Shown: positions 23,701 to 35,289, counted from the stretch's first letter. The stretch: DNA of 64,000 nt from Kosakonia pseudosacchari (GCF_900184035.1 NZ_FXWP01000011.1:213459-277458); one strand, 5' to 3'. The notes: generated by a model not told the origin, from the sequence alone. Numbers and translations: made by a program.

Positions 23701-25847
23701 TGACCACAACATCGGCATTTACCCTTAGTGTGCGTCCCGACAATGTGGCGGTAGTCGCGATTGATGTACCGAACGAGAAGATGAACACGCTGAAAGCGGA
23801 GTTCGCGACCGAAGTGCGCGCCATTCTCAAACAGATCCGCGATAACAAATCATTGCGCGGCGTGGTGTTTATCTCAGCAAAACCGGACAACTTTATTGCG
23901 GGCGCGGATATCAATATGATCGCCCGCTGCCAGACGGCGAAAGAGGCCGAGGAGCTTGCCCGCCAGGGACAGCAACTGATGGCGGAAATCCATGCGCTGC
24001 CGATCCCGGTGATTGCCGCGATTAATGGCCCCTGCCTCGGCGGTGGGCTGGAGCTGGCGCTGGCGTGTCATCGCCGGGTTTGTACGAACGACGCCAAAAC
24101 AGTACTGGGATTACCGGAAGTACAACTGGGTTTGCTTCCTGGCTCCGGCGGTACGCAGCGTTTGCCACGTCTGATTGGCGTGAGTACCGCGCTGGAGATG
24201 ATCCTCACCGGCAAACCGTTACGCCCACGGCAGGCATTAAAAGTGGGGCTGGTGGACGATGTGGTTCCGCCTTCCATTTTACTGGACGCCGCCGTCGGGC
24301 TGGTTTCGCAGGGGCGTCCTGCCAGCCGCCATTTACCGGTGCGCGAGCGTATTCTTGCCGGGCCGCTTGGCCGTACTTTATTGTTCCGCATGGTGGCGAA
24401 GAAAACGGAGCAGAAAACCCAGGGGAATTATCCTGCTGCGTCGCGCATTCTCTCGGTGATCGAAACCGGCCTTGCCCAGGGGCGCAGCAGCGGTTATGAC
24501 GCTGAAGCGCGCGCGTTTGGCCAACTGGCGATGACGCCGCAATCGCAGGCGTTGCGGCATCTCTTCTTTACCAGTACCAATATCAAAAAAGATCCTGGCA
24601 GCGCCGTCGAACCCGGCCCGCTTAATAGTGTGGGAGTGCTGGGCGGTGGGTTGATGGGCGGCGGTATCGCGTTTGTCACGGCCAGCAAAGGCGGCTTGCC
24701 GGTTCGCATTAAAGATATTAACGCGAAGGGCATTAACCATGCGCTGAAATACAGTTGGCAACAACTGGATAAAAAAGTGCGCCGTCGTTACCTGAAACCC
24801 GCCGAGCGCGACAGCCAGATGGCGAAGATCTCCGGTTCGCTCGATTATCGTGGCTTCGCCCACCGCGATCTGGTGATTGAAGCGGTGTTCGAAGATCTTG
24901 CGTTGAAGCAGAAAATGGTCGCTGAAGTCGAAGCTAACTGTGCAGCGCATACCATTTTCGCGTCCAATACCTCGTCTTTACCTATCGGCGATATTGCTGC
25001 GAATGCGGCGCGTCCGGAAAAAGTTATCGGATTACATTTTTTCAGCCCGGTGGAAAAAATGCCGCTGGTGGAGGTGATTCCCCATGCAGGCACCGATGAG
25101 CAAACCATTGCCACGACGGTGAAACTGGCGAAAAAACAGGGCAAAACGCCCATTGTGGTGGCTGATAAAGCTGGCTTTTACGTTAACCGCATCCTCGCGC
25201 CTTATATTAATGAAGCGATGCGTCTGTTAAGCGAAGGCCAACGTATTGAAACGATCGATCAGGCGCTGGTGAAATTCGGTTTCCCGGTGGGGCCCATCCA
25301 GTTGCTGGATGAAGTGGGGATCGATACCGGCACCAAAATTGTCCCGGTGCTGGAAGCTGCCTACGGGGAACGTTTTAGCGCGCCTGCAAGTGTGGTTAAC
25401 GCAATCTTGAATGACGATCGCAAAGGCAGAAAAAATGAGCGCGGTTTCTATCTTTACCCGGCGAAAGGGCGTAAAAGCAAAAAACAGCCAGACCCATCGA
25501 TCTACCGCTTAATCGGTGTTTCAGATGGCACACAGTTACCGCCTCAGCAGATAGCGGAACGGTGTGTGATGTTGATGCTGAACGAAGCGGCTCGCTGCTT
25601 TGATGAACAGGTGATTCGCAGCGCGCGCGATGGTGATATTGGCGCCGTGTTTGGCATCGGTTTCCCACCGTTTTTGGGCGGGCCATTCCACTATATGGAC
25701 GCGCTGGGCGTAAGCGAAGTGGTGGCGACACTACAGCGCTTACAGGCGCAGTATGGCGAGCGTTTTACCCCTTGCGAGCCGCTGTTACGCATGGCGGAAC
25801 AAGGTGTAACTTTCTGGCCGACAAAAGAAACTGAACGTTTCAGTTAG
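23700..25847 (+). CDS. fadJ: Fatty-acid oxidation complex alpha subunit FadJ
   Basis: Multifunctional protein with enoyl-CoA hydratase/isomerase and 3-hydroxyacyl-CoA dehydrogenase activities; partner of FadI. The 715 residues split into a crotonase domain (about 1-190; oxyanion motif [10 protein letters not shown] and [15 protein letters not shown]) and a dehydrogenase part with the NAD fold [15 protein letters not shown] near residue 307, the catalytic His in [16 protein letters not shown] and two C-terminal HADH domains. No clear terminator follows; the 209 bases before sixA are AT-rich and hold no gene. Confidence 0.96.
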   Translation: MTTTSAFTLSVRPDNVAVVAIDVPNEKMNTLKAEFATEVRAILKQIRDNKSLRGVVFISAKPDNFIAGADINMIARCQTAKEAEELARQGQQLMAEIHALPIPVIAAINGPCLGGGLELALACHRRVCTNDAKTVLGLPEVQLGLLPGSGGTQRLPRLIGVSTALEMILTGKPLRPRQALKVGLVDDVVPPSILLDAAVGLVSQGRPASRHLPVRERILAGPLGRTLLFRMVAKKTEQKTQGNYPAASRILSVIETGLAQGRSSGYDAEARAFGQLAMTPQSQALRHLFFTSTNIKKDPGSAVEPGPLNSVGVLGGGLMGGGIAFVTASKGGLPVRIKDINAKGINHALKYSWQQLDKKVRRRYLKPAERDSQMAKISGSLDYRGFAHRDLVIEAVFEDLALKQKMVAEVEANCAAHTIFASNTSSLPIGDIAANAARPEKVIGLHFFSPVEKMPLVEVIPHAGTDEQTIATTVKLAKKQGKTPIVVADKAGFYVNRILAPYINEAMRLLSEGQRIETIDQALVKFGFPVGPIQLLDEVGIDTGTKIVPVLEAAYGERFSAPASVVNAILNDDRKGRKNERGFYLYPAKGRKSKKQPDPSIYRLIGVSDGTQLPPQQIAERCVMLMLNEAARCFDEQVIRSARDGDIGAVFGIGFPPFLGGPFHYMDALGVSEVVATLQRLQAQYGERFTPCEPLLRMAEQGVTFWPTKETERFS

Positions 25848-26056
25848 TGTCTAAAAAAGGAATTCTGTTATACCTCATGGGCTTTACGGTTATTTAATAA
25901 ACAGTAATTGACTATACTTGCGCCATTGAGGTAAAAAACAGCGTTTCATTCAACGAATGGATCAGGCACAATGCCCGGCCATTAATATTTTCCGGTGTCG
26001 TGAAATGATTTTGCGGTGAAAGTATTAATGATTCTGGTTAACAAAAGCGGTGCAAT

Positions 26057-26542
26057 ATGCAAGTTTTTATCATGCGTCACGGCGACGCTGCCCTCGATGC
26101 AGCCAGTGACTCGGTTCGTCCCTTAACCCCTTGTGGCTGTGACGAAACCCGTCTAATGGCAACATGGTTGAAAGGCCAAAAAGTGGATATTGAACGTGTT
26201 CTGGTCAGCCCTTTTTTACGTGCTGAACAGACGCTGGATAAGGTAGGGGAGTGTATGAACCTGCCTGACAACGTGGATGTCCTGCCGGAACTGACGCCCT
26301 GTGGCGATATCGGCCTGGTCAGCGCCTATTTACAGGCGCTGGCAAATGAAGGTACTTCCGCCGTGCTGGTGATTTCTCACCTGCCGCTGGTCGGATACCT
26401 GGTGTCCGAGCTCTGCCCGGGTGAAGCGCCGCCGATGTTTACCACCTCCGCCATCGCCAGCGTCACGCTGGATGGAGACGGTAAAGGTGTCTTTAACTGG
26501 CAAATGAGTCCCTGCAACCTGAAGATGCCAAAAGCTATCTGA
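26057..26542 (+). CDS. sixA: Phosphohistidine phosphatase SixA
   Basis: Removes phosphate from histidine residues in HPt domains and in the nitrogen-related PTS protein NPr. The 161 residues are the E. coli length and carry the RHG signature with the nucleophilic His8 (MRHGDAALDA) and the second catalytic His in VISHLPLVGYL. It belongs to the histidine-phosphatase superfamily. Monocistronic, converging with smrB. Confidence 0.95.
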   Translation: MQVFIMRHGDAALDAASDSVRPLTPCGCDETRLMATWLKGQKVDIERVLVSPFLRAEQTLDKVGECMNLPDNVDVLPELTPCGDIGLVSAYLQALANEGTSAVLVISHLPLVGYLVSELCPGEAPPMFTTSAIASVTLDGDGKGVFNWQMSPCNLKMPKAI

Positions 26543-26563
26543 TTCGCCGGACCATGAAAGATA

Positions 26564-26586
26564 AAGAGCCGCATAATGCGGCTCTT
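26564..26586. terminator. Hairpin terminator sixA/smrB
   Basis: AAGAGCCGCAT/ATGCGGCTCTT forms an 11-bp stem with a single-base spacer; the T-run is short, so strength is uncertain. Confidence 0.6.
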
Positions 26587-26599
26587 GTCGTTTCTGCCG

Positions 26600-27151
26600 T
26601 CAGGGCAACTCCGGCGGTTGCCACTCTTCCACTTCAATAAGCACCAGTATCGCCGCATCGCCGCCATACTCTTTTGGCGCCTGGTGAAACGCCATCACAT
26701 GCGGGTGTTGCGCCAGCCACAGCGGGGTTTGCTGCTTGAGAATATGTTTGCCGTGACCGTGCATTACGCAGGCGCAAAACACATGTTCGCGACGGCAGGC
26801 GGCAATCAATGCTCCCAGTTCCTGCTTCGCCTGAAGCTGGGTTAAACCGTGCAGATCAAGAAACAGCTCCGGAGCATAATCGCCACGGCGGATCTTTTTC
26901 AGCTCAAAATGGCTGACATCGTCGCGCACATATTTTACCGGGCCTTCGGTGTTTAACAGCGGCTGGAACTCATCAGAAAAATAGTGGCTGTTATCAGCCT
27001 GCTCCTGCAACAACCGTTTCTCCGGCACTTCAGTGATTTTTTTCCGCGCCGGGCGATGAACCACGGTGTCCTGCTTTATCTGGCGCGTACCGGTCATCAG
27101 TTGCCGGAACAGCGCCTGTTCCTCCTCGCTAAGCGATGGTTTCTTTTTCAT
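26600..27151 (-). CDS. smrB: Ribosome-rescue endonuclease SmrB
   Basis: Smr-domain nuclease that senses collided ribosomes and cuts mRNA upstream of the stalled ribosome. It has 183 residues: an N-terminal helical extension (1-90) that contacts the ribosome in E. coli, then the Smr domain with [14 protein letters not shown] near residue 98 and the core [16 protein letters not shown] near 130. The ATG at 27151 follows a run of AGA/GAA purines. It is divergent from prmB. Confidence 0.95.
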   Translation of the reverse strand: MKKKPSLSEEEQALFRQLMTGTRQIKQDTVVHRPARKKITEVPEKRLLQEQADNSHYFSDEFQPLLNTEGPVKYVRDDVSHFELKKIRRGDYAPELFLDLHGLTQLQAKQELGALIAACRREHVFCACVMHGHGKHILKQQTPLWLAQHPHVMAFHQAPKEYGGDAAILVLIEVEEWQPPELP

Positions 27152-27317
27152 CTGCGCATCTCATCTTCTCTTTTTTTCAGTGTACCCGACTCATTGCGCC
27201 AGCGGTGCAGCAAAATGCATTTTTACCCCGCGCAGGCGCGTGAGAATGCTGATTTATCGCCGTCTTCGTGGCAAACTAGCCGCCGAATTTAATGCGAGCA
27301 TGCGCCTGGGGGATACC

Positions 27318-28250
27318 ATGGATAAAATTTTCGTCGACGAAGCAGTGAACGAACTGCACACCATTCAGGACATGTTGCGCTGGTCGGTAAGCCGATTTAG
27401 CGCCGCCAATATCTGGTACGGCCACGGCACCGACAACCCGTGGGACGAGGCGGTGCAACTAGTGTTGCCAACGCTCTATCTGCCGCTGGATATCCCGGAA
27501 GATATGCGCACCGCGCGTCTGACTTCCAGCGAGCGCCACCGCATTGTTGAACGCGTGATTCGCCGCGTTAACGAACGTATTCCGGTCGCTTATCTCACCA
27601 ACAAAGCCTGGTTCTGTGGTCACGAATTTTATGTGGATGAGCGCGTGCTGGTGCCGCGTTCGCCGATTGGCGAGCTGATTAACAACCGTTTTGCCGGGCT
27701 TATCAATGAACAGCCGAAGCACATTCTGGATATGTGTACCGGTAGCGGCTGTATCGCGATTGCCTGTGCTTATGCTTTCCCGGAAGCGGAAGTGGACGCC
27801 GTCGATATCTCCACGGACGCGCTGGCGGTCACCGAGCACAATATTGAAGAGCACGGGCTTATTCATCACGTGACGCCAATCCGCTCTGACGTCTTCCGCG
27901 ACTTGCCGAAAGTGCAGTACGACCTGATTGTGACCAACCCGCCGTACGTTGACGAAGAAGATATGGCAGATCTGCCTTCCGAGTATCGCCACGAGCCAGA
28001 ACTTGGCCTGGCCTCCGGCAGCGATGGCCTGAAACTGACGCGCCGTATCCTCGCCTGTGCGCCGGATTACCTCTCTGACAACGGCATCCTGATTTGTGAA
28101 GTGGGTAACAGCATGGTACATCTGATGGAACAATACCCGGACGTACCGTTTACCTGGCTGGAGTTTGATAACGGCGGGGACGGTGTCTTCATGCTGACCA
28201 AAGCGCAGCTTATCGCCGCTCGCGAACACTTCAGCATCTATAAAGATTAA
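27318..28250 (+). CDS. prmB: Ribosomal protein uL3 glutamine methyltransferase PrmB
   Basis: SAM-dependent methyltransferase that modifies a Gln of ribosomal protein L3. The ATG at 27318 ([10 protein letters not shown]) gives 310 residues, as in E. coli, with GGGGGA upstream; the open frame extends 252 bases further upstream inside the smrB promoter region and is not supported. The SAM motif [15 protein letters not shown] (about 136) and the Gln-methylase signature [10 protein letters not shown] (about 203) are present. It heads a run of six same-strand genes to yfcL. Confidence 0.96.
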   Translation: MDKIFVDEAVNELHTIQDMLRWSVSRFSAANIWYGHGTDNPWDEAVQLVLPTLYLPLDIPEDMRTARLTSSERHRIVERVIRRVNERIPVAYLTNKAWFCGHEFYVDERVLVPRSPIGELINNRFAGLINEQPKHILDMCTGSGCIAIACAYAFPEAEVDAVDISTDALAVTEHNIEEHGLIHHVTPIRSDVFRDLPKVQYDLIVTNPPYVDEEDMADLPSEYRHEPELGLASGSDGLKLTRRILACAPDYLSDNGILICEVGNSMVHLMEQYPDVPFTWLEFDNGGDGVFMLTKAQLIAAREHFSIYKD

Positions 28251-28287
28251 AACGACGCTCAACACAGACAACGACAACGGAGCCGTG

Positions 28288-29373
28288 ATGGCAGGAAACA
28301 CAATTGGACAACTCTTTCGCGTAACCACCTTCGGCGAATCGCACGGCCTGGCGCTCGGCTGTATTGTCGACGGTGTGCCGCCGGGCATTCCGCTGACCGA
28401 AGCGGATCTGCAACACGACCTGGACAGACGCCGCCCGGGGACATCGCGCTACACCACCCAGCGCCGTGAGCCGGATCAGGTGAAAATCCTCTCCGGCGTG
28501 TTTGAAGGCGTGACCACCGGCACCAGCATTGGTCTGCTGATTGAAAACACCGATCAGCGTTCGCAGGATTACGGTGCGATTAAAGATCTGTTCCGTCCGG
28601 GACATGCGGATTACACCTACGAGCAAAAATATGGTGTGCGCGATTATCGCGGCGGTGGCCGTTCTTCCGCCCGTGAAACGGCGATGCGCGTGGCGGCTGG
28701 TGCGATTGCCAAAAAATACCTGGCGCAGAAATTCGGCATTGTTATTCGCGCTTGCCTGACGCAGATGGGCGACATTCCGCTGGCGATCAAAGCCTGGGAT
28801 CAGGTTGAGCAGAACCCGTTTTTCTGCCCGGACCCGGACAAAATCGAGGCGCTGGATGAACTGATGCGCGGCCTGAAAAAAGAGGGTGATTCCATTGGCG
28901 CGAAAGTCACCGTCGTCGCCGATGGCGTACCGGCAGGCCTTGGCGAGCCGGTGTTTGACCGCCTTGATGCGGATATCGCCCACGCGCTAATGAGCATTAA
29001 CGCGGTGAAAGGCGTTGAAATTGGCGATGGCTTTGAAGTGGTAAAACTGCGCGGCAGCGAAAACCGCGATGAAATCACCAGACAGGGTTTCCAGAGCAAT
29101 CACGCGGGCGGCATTCTGGGCGGTATCAGTAGCGGTCAGCAAATCATTGCCAACATTGCGTTGAAACCCACCTCAAGCATCACCGTGCCCGGAAAGACGA
29201 TCAACCGCTTTGGCGAGGAGGTCGAAATGATCACCAAAGGTCGTCACGATCCGTGCGTTGGCATTCGCGCCGTACCGATCGCTGAAGCGATGCTTGCTAT
29301 TGTTTTGATGGATCACTTCCTGCGTCAGCGCGCGCAAAACGCTGATGTGATAACCGATATTCCACGCTGGTAA
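28288..29373 (+). CDS. aroC: Chorismate synthase
   Basis: Last step of the shikimate pathway: EPSP to chorismate, with reduced FMN as cofactor. The ATG at 28288 gives 361 residues with GGAG eight bases upstream; a GTG one codon earlier is the alternative. Family signatures are visible: [18 protein letters not shown] at the N-terminus, the stretch [19 protein letters not shown] (about 125), and [18 protein letters not shown] near the C-terminus. It lies 37 bases after prmB and 2 bases before mepA. Confidence 0.97.
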   Translation: MAGNTIGQLFRVTTFGESHGLALGCIVDGVPPGIPLTEADLQHDLDRRRPGTSRYTTQRREPDQVKILSGVFEGVTTGTSIGLLIENTDQRSQDYGAIKDLFRPGHADYTYEQKYGVRDYRGGGRSSARETAMRVAAGAIAKKYLAQKFGIVIRACLTQMGDIPLAIKAWDQVEQNPFFCPDPDKIEALDELMRGLKKEGDSIGAKVTVVADGVPAGLGEPVFDRLDADIAHALMSINAVKGVEIGDGFEVVKLRGSENRDEITRQGFQSNHAGGILGGISSGQQIIANIALKPTSSITVPGKTINRFGEEVEMITKGRHDPCVGIRAVPIAEAMLAIVLMDHFLRQRAQNADVITDIPRW

Positions 29374-29375
29374 TT

Positions 29376-30200
29376 ATGAAAAAAACGGCAATCGCCCTGT
29401 TTGCCCTGCTGGCGAGCGCAACTGCCATGGCGGCGACGCCATGGCAAAAACTGACCCATCCCGTCGCCGGTAGCCCGCAATCTATCGGCGCGTTTTCCAA
29501 TGGTTGTATCGTTGGCGCGCATGAGCTGCCGCTACAATCGGATCACTACCAGGTAATGCGCACCGACCAACGGCGCTATTTCGGCCACCCGGATCTGGTG
29601 TTGTTCATTCAGCGCTTCAGCACGCAGGTGTACAACCTCGGGCTGGGTACGGTGCTGGTGGGCGATATGGGAATGCCAGCCGGTGGACGCTTTAACGGCG
29701 GTCACGCCAGCCACCAGTCGGGGCTGGATGTCGATATCTTCCTGCAGCTTCCGAAAACGCGCTGGAGCGCGGCGCAACTGCTGAAACCGCAGGCGCTGGA
29801 TCTGGTTTCCCGCGATGGCAAACAGGTAGTGCCTGCGCTGTGGAAGCCGGAAATCAGCAGCATGATCAAGCTGGCGGCAGAGGATAACGATGTGACGCGT
29901 ATCTTCGTGAACCCGGCAATCAAGCAGCAGCTTTGCCTTGATGCGGGTAGCGATCGTGACTGGCTGCGCAAAGTGCGCCCGTGGTTCCAGCATCGTGCGC
30001 ATATGCATGTGCGCCTGCGCTGCCCGGCGGACAGCCTGGAGTGCCAGGATCAACCGCTGCCGCCGCCTGGCGATGGCTGCGGCGCGGAATTGCAAAGCTG
30101 GTTTGAACCGGCGAAGCCGGGTAGTTCAACGCCTGAGAAAAAGACGCCGCCGCCGTTGCCGCCGTCCTGTCAGGCTTTACTGGATGAACACGCACTCTGA
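29376..30200 (+). CDS. mepA: Penicillin-insensitive murein endopeptidase MepA
   Basis: Periplasmic zinc peptidase of the LAS/M74 group that cuts D-Ala-mDAP cross-links in peptidoglycan. It has 274 residues. A signal peptide covers residues 1-19 (ending TAMA, cut before ATPWQKL). Zinc ligands are in the motifs [16 protein letters not shown] (about 107) and HRAHMHVRL (about 207). The C-terminal 45 residues are Pro- and Cys-rich. The last base overlaps the yfcA start (TGATG). Confidence 0.95.
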   Translation: MKKTAIALFALLASATAMAATPWQKLTHPVAGSPQSIGAFSNGCIVGAHELPLQSDHYQVMRTDQRRYFGHPDLVLFIQRFSTQVYNLGLGTVLVGDMGMPAGGRFNGGHASHQSGLDVDIFLQLPKTRWSAAQLLKPQALDLVSRDGKQVVPALWKPEISSMIKLAAEDNDVTRIFVNPAIKQQLCLDAGSDRDWLRKVRPWFQHRAHMHVRLRCPADSLECQDQPLPPPGDGCGAELQSWFEPAKPGSSTPEKKTPPPLPPSCQALLDEHAL

Positions 30201-31012
30201 TGGAACTCTTTCAACAACTGTTTATGGTGTCACCGCTGCTGCTGGTGACGCTTTTTTTTGTCGCGCTGCTGGCCGGGTTTATTGACGCGCTGGCGGGTGG
30301 CGGTGGGCTGCTAACCGTTCCGGCGCTGATGGCGGCGGGTATGTCACCGGCGCAGGCGCTGGCGACCAACAAATTGCAGGCCTGCGGCGGTTCGCTGTCG
30401 TCATCGCTCTATTTTATTCGCCGCAAAGTGGTGAATCTCGCCGATCAGAAGCTCAATATTCTGATGACCTTCATCGGTTCGACCACCGGCGCGCTGCTGG
30501 TCCAGCATGTGCAATCCGATGTGCTGCGCCAGATCCTGCCAATTTTAGTTATCTGTATTGGCCTCTATTTCCTGCTGATGCCAGGGCTTGGCGAAGAGGA
30601 TCGTCAGCGCCGCTTGTACGGCCTGCCTTTCGCGCTGGTTTCCGGCGGCTGTGTCGGTTTTTATGACGGTTTCTTTGGCCCGGGCGCAGGCTCGTTTTAC
30701 GCCCTGGCGTTTGTCACGCTTGCGGGTTTCAATCTGGCAAAATCGACCGCGCATGCCAAAGTGCTGAATGCCACCTCCAACGTCGGCGGGCTGCTGCTAT
30801 TTATTATTGGCGGCAAAGTGGTGTGGGGTACCGGCTTTGTTATGCTGGCCGGGCAATTTCTCGGCGCGCGCATGGGCTCGCGTCTGGTGCTCAGCAAAGG
30901 GCAAAAGCTCATTCGTCCGATGATTGTGATTGTCTCGGCGGTGATGAGCGCAAAACTTCTCTATGACAGTCACGGGCAGGAGATCCTCCAGTATCTGGGG
31001 GTGAATGTATGA
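30200..31012 (+). CDS. yfcA: TauE/SafE-family membrane transporter YfcA
   Basis: Probable inner-membrane exporter/anion transporter of the TSUP family; substrate unknown. The 270 residues contain about eight hydrophobic segments with the two TSUP repeats, each carrying a Gly-rich motif: GFIDALAGGGGLLTVPAL near 22 and GFYDGFFGPGAGSFYALAF near 155. It overlaps mepA by one base and epmC by four, so it is a tightly coupled operon member. Confidence 0.93.
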   Translation: MELFQQLFMVSPLLLVTLFFVALLAGFIDALAGGGGLLTVPALMAAGMSPAQALATNKLQACGGSLSSSLYFIRRKVVNLADQKLNILMTFIGSTTGALLVQHVQSDVLRQILPILVICIGLYFLLMPGLGEEDRQRRLYGLPFALVSGGCVGFYDGFFGPGAGSFYALAFVTLAGFNLAKSTAHAKVLNATSNVGGLLLFIIGGKVVWGTGFVMLAGQFLGARMGSRLVLSKGQKLIRPMIVIVSAVMSAKLLYDSHGQEILQYLGVNV

Positions 31013-31548
31013 CGCATCACTATCAACAATTAATTGATATTTTCGACGGCTGTTTTGCCGACGATTTTAATACCCGTCTGATTAAAGGCGACGACGAACC
31101 GATCTATCTTCCTGCTGATGCGGATGCACCTTATAACCGCATTGTCTTTGCCCACGGCTTTTATGCCAGCGCGTTACACGAAATTTCGCACTGGTGCATT
31201 GCGGGAGCAGAACGGCGCAAGCTGGTCGATTTTGGTTACTGGTACTGCCCGGACGGACGCGATGCGGCGACGCAGGGGAAATTCGAAGATGTTGAAGTCA
31301 AACCGCAGGCGTTTGACTGGTTGTTCTGCGTGGCGGCGGGTTTTCCGTTTAATGTCAGCTGCGACAATCTGGAAGGCGATTTCGAACCCGATCGCATCGT
31401 GTTCCAGCGCCGTGTGCATGCACAGGTGATGACGTATCTGGAGCAGGGCATTCCTGCACGTCCGGCGCGTTTTATTAAAGCATTACAAGATTATTACCAG
31501 ACGCCGCCCTTAGCGGCAGCACAGTTCCCGTGGCCGGAAGATCTGTAA
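31009..31548 (+). CDS. epmC: Elongation factor P hydroxylase EpmC
   Basis: Hydroxylates the beta-lysylated lysine of elongation factor P, the last of three modification steps that help ribosomes through polyproline. It has 179 residues, three fewer than E. coli. The probable metal-site motif is HEISHWCIAGAERRKL near residue 58. Start overlaps yfcA by four bases. EpmA and EpmB are not in the window. Confidence 0.94.
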   Translation: MTHHYQQLIDIFDGCFADDFNTRLIKGDDEPIYLPADADAPYNRIVFAHGFYASALHEISHWCIAGAERRKLVDFGYWYCPDGRDAATQGKFEDVEVKPQAFDWLFCVAAGFPFNVSCDNLEGDFEPDRIVFQRRVHAQVMTYLEQGIPARPARFIKALQDYYQTPPLAAAQFPWPEDL

Positions 31549-31575
31549 GGCCATATTTTCGAGAGAGGAAGAGAG

Positions 31576-31854
31576 ATGATCGCGGAGTTTGAATCACGCA
31601 TTCTGGCGTTAATAGATAACATGGTGGACCACGCCAGTGATGATGAGCTGTTCGCGGGCGGTTATCTGCGCGGCCACCTGACGCTGGCGGTGGCGGAGCT
31701 GGAGAGCGGCGATGACCATGCGCCGGAAACCCTGTACGGAAAAGTGACCACCAGTGTGCAAACCGCTATTCAGGCGGGAGAACTATCGCCGCGCGATCAG
31801 GCGCTGGTGCTCGGCATGTGGGAAAACCTCTATCAGCAGGCGAAAGCGCACTAA
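31576..31854 (+). CDS. yfcL: Conserved protein YfcL
   Basis: Small acidic cytoplasmic protein of unknown function; 92 residues, predicted all-helical from its pattern ([20 protein letters not shown] at the N-terminus). GAGAGGAAGAGAG precedes the ATG. It is the last gene of the prmB-to-yfcL run and is followed at once by a strong bidirectional hairpin. Confidence 0.92.
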   Translation: MIAEFESRILALIDNMVDHASDDELFAGGYLRGHLTLAVAELESGDDHAPETLYGKVTTSVQTAIQAGELSPRDQALVLGMWENLYQQAKAH

Positions 31855-31860
31855 GCCGTC

Positions 31861-31890
31861 TTTTCCCTCTCCGCACAGGAGAGGGAAAAT
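31861..31890. terminator. Bidirectional terminator yfcL/mnmC
   Basis: TTTTCCCTCTCC/GGAGAGGGAAAA forms a perfect 12-bp stem with loop GCACA, T- and A-flanked. Confidence 0.85.
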
Positions 31891-31897
31891 ATTCATC

Positions 31898-33898
31898 TCA
31901 TTTCACCGCTTTACCCTTCAATAACTTTCTGACCCATAAACGATTCGGGTTCATTGCCGCCAGTGTTTCACCGTCCAGCGGGATCGGTTCATTGCTCATT
32001 TGTGATGCCAGAATTTCTGCCGCCAGCGGCGCGCTGCACAACCCGCGTGAACCCAGCGCACCCAACATAAACAGACCGTCATAGACGGGGGCGCTTATAG
32101 CTGTTTCGCCGTGTTCTGCGAGTGTGGCATAGGCGTTAAGCGTTGCGTCGTAATCCGCTACGTTACCAACCATCGGCAGGTGATCGCGCGTAGCGCAGCG
32201 CACGCCGCAGCGTGCATCGCCCGCGCTGACATCCACCGTTTTAGCCCATGACGCCTGTGGGAAGCAGTCAAGCAACCGCTGGCGGTTCTGCTGCTGATCG
32301 GCTTCGCTGTAGGCGGTTTCCTGCTGACCGCGATGATAACTTGCGCCAATACAGTGCTGCTGATTGTGCGGGTTTTGCGGTGTGAGATAGCCGTCATAAC
32401 ACAGCACCTGGCGCAACGGGCTGAGCTCAGGCGTGGTGGGAATATGGCTGACCTGGCCTGCCACCGGATACACCGGTAGCTTTTCCGTTTGCGTAAAGTG
32501 GGGAAGGCGATGGCCGTTGGCCAGCACCACGGCGGCATGCTGGCGTAACTGGCCGCCTTTGATATGCAACTGCCAGTGATTATCTTCAGACGTTAATTGC
32601 TCGACATCATAACCATAGTGCACCTGTAAACCCTGTTCACAAGCCAGCGCGAGGGCGGCCGCCGTGAGCTGCGCCGGGCAGAGCCAGCCGCCAGCCGGGT
32701 AAGTGATGCCACCGCAGCCGGTTTCCACGCCGCAGAGCGCATCGGCCTCATTTGCCTCAACGCGCCTGGCGAGTTCCGGCGGCAGATCCAGCGTCAGCAT
32801 TTGATCGATTTTGTGTTGGCTTTTTTCATCCCAGCCGAGTTGGGTCACGCCGCACCACTGATGGTCAAACTCGACAGGAAGCGCGTCGTACACGCGGCGG
32901 GCAAAGGTAAAGGCTGCCGGGAAGAAGCGTGCCAGCGCCGGATCGTGGGCGCTGAGCAAAGGATAGAGTGCGCCCTGGCGGTTACCGGATGCGCCTTCGG
33001 CAGGGGCGTCATCGGCGCAATACAGTGTGACCTGCCAGCCGCGACGCAGCAACGCCAGTGATAACAGCGCGCTGGCGACACCGCCGCCAATTAACGCCAC
33101 CTCGCGCTCCTCTGTGCCGCTGCGGGCAAACCATGGCGCGCGAACCGCTGGCGCTCGCGGGTTTTCCATCACCCCGGTGAGCATTTCGCGTTTGCGGCCA
33201 AAACCTTTGCTTTTGTGCATGGTAAACCCCGCTTCCTGCAGACCGCGCCGGACGAAACCCGCCGAGGTAAAGGTCGCCAGCGTACCGCCTGGCCTTGCAA
33301 GGCGCGCCATTGCCTGAAACAGATTGGGTGTCCACATGTCCGGGTTTTTGGCAGGCGCAAACCCATCAAGAAACCAGGCGTCCACGCTCTGGTTGAGCGA
33401 ATCATCCAGCGTATCGGTCAGTTCATTGATGTCGCCGAACCATAAATCGAGCGTCACACGACCGCCGTCCAGCAACAGGCGGTGGCAGCCGGCAAAAGGC
33501 AGTGGCCACTGCGCTTGCAGCTGTTCTGCCCAGCTTGCCAGTTCCGGCCAGTGGGCATGCGCTTTGCGCAGATCGCCCTGGGTGAGCGGAAATTTTTCAA
33601 AACTGATGAAATGTAATCTTTCCAGGGTAGCGTCGGGGTTAACTGCGCGAAAGGCCGTAAACGCCTGCCAGAGGGTTAGGAAGTTCAGACCGGTGCCGAA
33701 ACCGCTCTCCGCAACCACAAACAGCGGGCGCGGGTGATCCAAAAAACGCTGTTCAAGACGGTTGCCGCCGAGAAAAACATAACGTGTCTCTTCCAGTCCG
33801 TTATCATTAGAGAAGTAGACATCGTCAAAATCTCGGGAAACAGGTGTACCCTCAGCGTTGAATTCCAGGTTGGCGGATTGTATAGCGGTTTGTTTCAC
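31898..33898 (-). CDS. mnmC: tRNA 5-methylaminomethyl-2-thiouridine synthesis protein MnmC
   Basis: Bifunctional tRNA-wobble enzyme: the FAD domain removes the carboxymethyl group from cmnm5s2U34 and the SAM domain then methylates it to mnm5s2U34. The likely start is GTG at 33898 ([17 protein letters not shown]), which matches the family and gives 666 residues; the ATG at 33958 adds 20 residues that are unlike the family. SAM domain motifs are [14 protein letters not shown] (about 62) and [15 protein letters not shown] (about 175); the FAD domain starts at [18 protein letters not shown] (about 268). Divergent from fabB. Confidence 0.94.
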   Translation of the reverse strand: MKQTAIQSANLEFNAEGTPVSRDFDDVYFSNDNGLEETRYVFLGGNRLEQRFLDHPRPLFVVAESGFGTGLNFLTLWQAFTAFRAVNPDATLERLHFISFEKFPLTQGDLRKAHAHWPELASWAEQLQAQWPLPFAGCHRLLLDGGRVTLDLWFGDINELTDTLDDSLNQSVDAWFLDGFAPAKNPDMWTPNLFQAMARLARPGGTLATFTSAGFVRRGLQEAGFTMHKSKGFGRKREMLTGVMENPRAPAVRAPWFARSGTEEREVALIGGGVASALLSLALLRRGWQVTLYCADDAPAEGASGNRQGALYPLLSAHDPALARFFPAAFTFARRVYDALPVEFDHQWCGVTQLGWDEKSQHKIDQMLTLDLPPELARRVEANEADALCGVETGCGGITYPAGGWLCPAQLTAAALALACEQGLQVHYGYDVEQLTSEDNHWQLHIKGGQLRQHAAVVLANGHRLPHFTQTEKLPVYPVAGQVSHIPTTPELSPLRQVLCYDGYLTPQNPHNQQHCIGASYHRGQQETAYSEADQQQNRQRLLDCFPQASWAKTVDVSAGDARCGVRCATRDHLPMVGNVADYDATLNAYATLAEHGETAISAPVYDGLFMLGALGSRGLCSAPLAAEILASQMSNEPIPLDGETLAAMNPNRLWVRKLLKGKAVK

Positions 33899-33973
33899 GT
33901 AAGTTACTCGTCCATCAAGCAGTGCCACGATCTTAACGGGGGACAAAGAAAGGCGCAAATTTCCTCAGAAATT

Positions 33974-33990
33974 GTCTGATCGGACTTGTT
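33974..33990 (+). promoter_or_regulatory. FadR activator site of fabB
   Basis: GTCTGATCGGACTTGTT resembles the FadR consensus and is almost the same as the FadR site I recall at E. coli fabB. It overlaps the -35, where FadR activates unsaturated fatty-acid synthesis. Confidence 0.7.
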
Positions 33991-34014
33991 CGGCGTACAA
34001 GTGTACGCTATCTT
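33986..34014 (+). promoter_or_regulatory. fabB promoter with embedded FabR palindrome
   Basis: TTGTTC (-35, 33986-33991) and TATCTT (-10, 34009-34014) are 17 bp apart. The whole spacer is taken by the palindrome GCGTACAAGTGTACGC (33993-34008), the FabR operator, so repressor and polymerase compete directly. Confidence 0.8.
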
Positions 34015-34054
34015 GCGACTCGAAACTTAATTAGTGCGACTTTAGGGGTATTGA

Positions 34055-35269
34055 ATGAAACGTGCAGTGATTACTGGCCTGGGCATCGTTTCCAGCATTG
34101 GTAACAACCAGCAGGAAGTCCTGGCATCCCTGCGTGAAGGACGCTCAGGGATCACATTCTCTCAGGAATTTAAAGATTCCGGCATGCGCAGCCACGTATG
34201 GGGTAACGTTAAACTGGACACCACTGGTTTGATTGACCGTAAAGTGGTTCGTTTCATGAACGATGCCTCTATCTATTCCTATCTCTCCATGCAGCAGGCG
34301 ATTGAAGATGCTGGCCTGAAAGACGAGGTTTATCAGAACAACCCGCGCGTGGGCCTGATCGCAGGTTCTGGCGGTTCGTCTAAATCTCAGGTTTTCGGTG
34401 CTGATGCAATGCGCAGCCCGCGTGGTCTGAAAGCGGTTGGCCCGTATGTGGTCACCAAAGCGATGGCGTCTGCGGTTTCCGCGTGCCTTGCAACACCGTT
34501 TAAAATTCACGGCGTGAACTACTCGATCAGCTCCGCGTGTGCGACTTCCGCCCACTGTATCGGTAACGCCGTAGAGCAGATCCAACTAGGTAAACAGGAC
34601 ATCGTTTTTGCCGGCGGCGGCGAAGAGCTGTGCTGGGAAATGGCTTGCGAGTTCGACGCCATGGGCGCGCTCTCGACCAAATACAACGACACGCCGGAAA
34701 AAGCGTCCCGTACTTACGATAAAAACCGTGACGGTTTCGTTATCGCAGGCGGCGGCGGTATGGTGGTTGTTGAAGAGCTGGAGCACGCACTGGCGCGCGG
34801 CGCGCACATTTATGCGGAAATCGTTGGCTACGGCGCGACCTCCGATGGTGCAGACATGGTAGCGCCGTCAGGCGAAGGCGCAGTGCGCTGCATGAAGATG
34901 GCGATGCACGGTGTTGATACCCCGATCGACTATCTGAACTCCCACGGCACTTCCACGCCGGTCGGCGATGTGAAAGAACTGGGTGCCATCCGCGAAGTGT
35001 TTGGCAACAACAGCCCGGCGATTTCCGCGACCAAAGCGATGACTGGTCACTCTCTGGGTGCCGCAGGCGTTCAGGAAGCGATCTACTCTCTGCTGATGCT
35101 GGAGCACGGCTTTATCGCCCCGAGCATTAACGTGGAAGAACTCGATGAGCAGGCTGAAGGTCTGAACATCGTCACTAAACCGATGGATGCGACATTAACT
35201 ACCGTGATGTCTAACAGCTTCGGTTTTGGCGGCACGAACGCCACGCTGGTGATGCGCAAACTGAAATAA
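34055..35269 (+). CDS. fabB: Beta-ketoacyl-ACP synthase I FabB
   Basis: Condensing enzyme of fatty-acid synthesis, required for elongating the unsaturated cis-3-decenoyl chain. The 404 residues show the Cys-His-His triad of KAS I: Cys162 ([14 protein letters not shown]), His in [12 protein letters not shown] near 297 and His in [15 protein letters not shown] near 332. Monocistronic with its own terminator. FadR activation and FabR repression are both readable in the promoter. Confidence 0.97.
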   Translation: MKRAVITGLGIVSSIGNNQQEVLASLREGRSGITFSQEFKDSGMRSHVWGNVKLDTTGLIDRKVVRFMNDASIYSYLSMQQAIEDAGLKDEVYQNNPRVGLIAGSGGSSKSQVFGADAMRSPRGLKAVGPYVVTKAMASAVSACLATPFKIHGVNYSISSACATSAHCIGNAVEQIQLGKQDIVFAGGGEELCWEMACEFDAMGALSTKYNDTPEKASRTYDKNRDGFVIAGGGGMVVVEELEHALARGAHIYAEIVGYGATSDGADMVAPSGEGAVRCMKMAMHGVDTPIDYLNSHGTSTPVGDVKELGAIREVFGNNSPAISATKAMTGHSLGAAGVQEAIYSLLMLEHGFIAPSINVEELDEQAEGLNIVTKPMDATLTTVMSNSFGFGGTNATLVMRKLK

Positions 35270-35289
35270 GTTTGTCTTACCGCGAGAAG

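Noticed and set aside
27459..28388. 309-codon minus-strand frame opposite prmB
   Set aside because: Shadow of a conserved gene in GC-rich sequence; no homology recognised.
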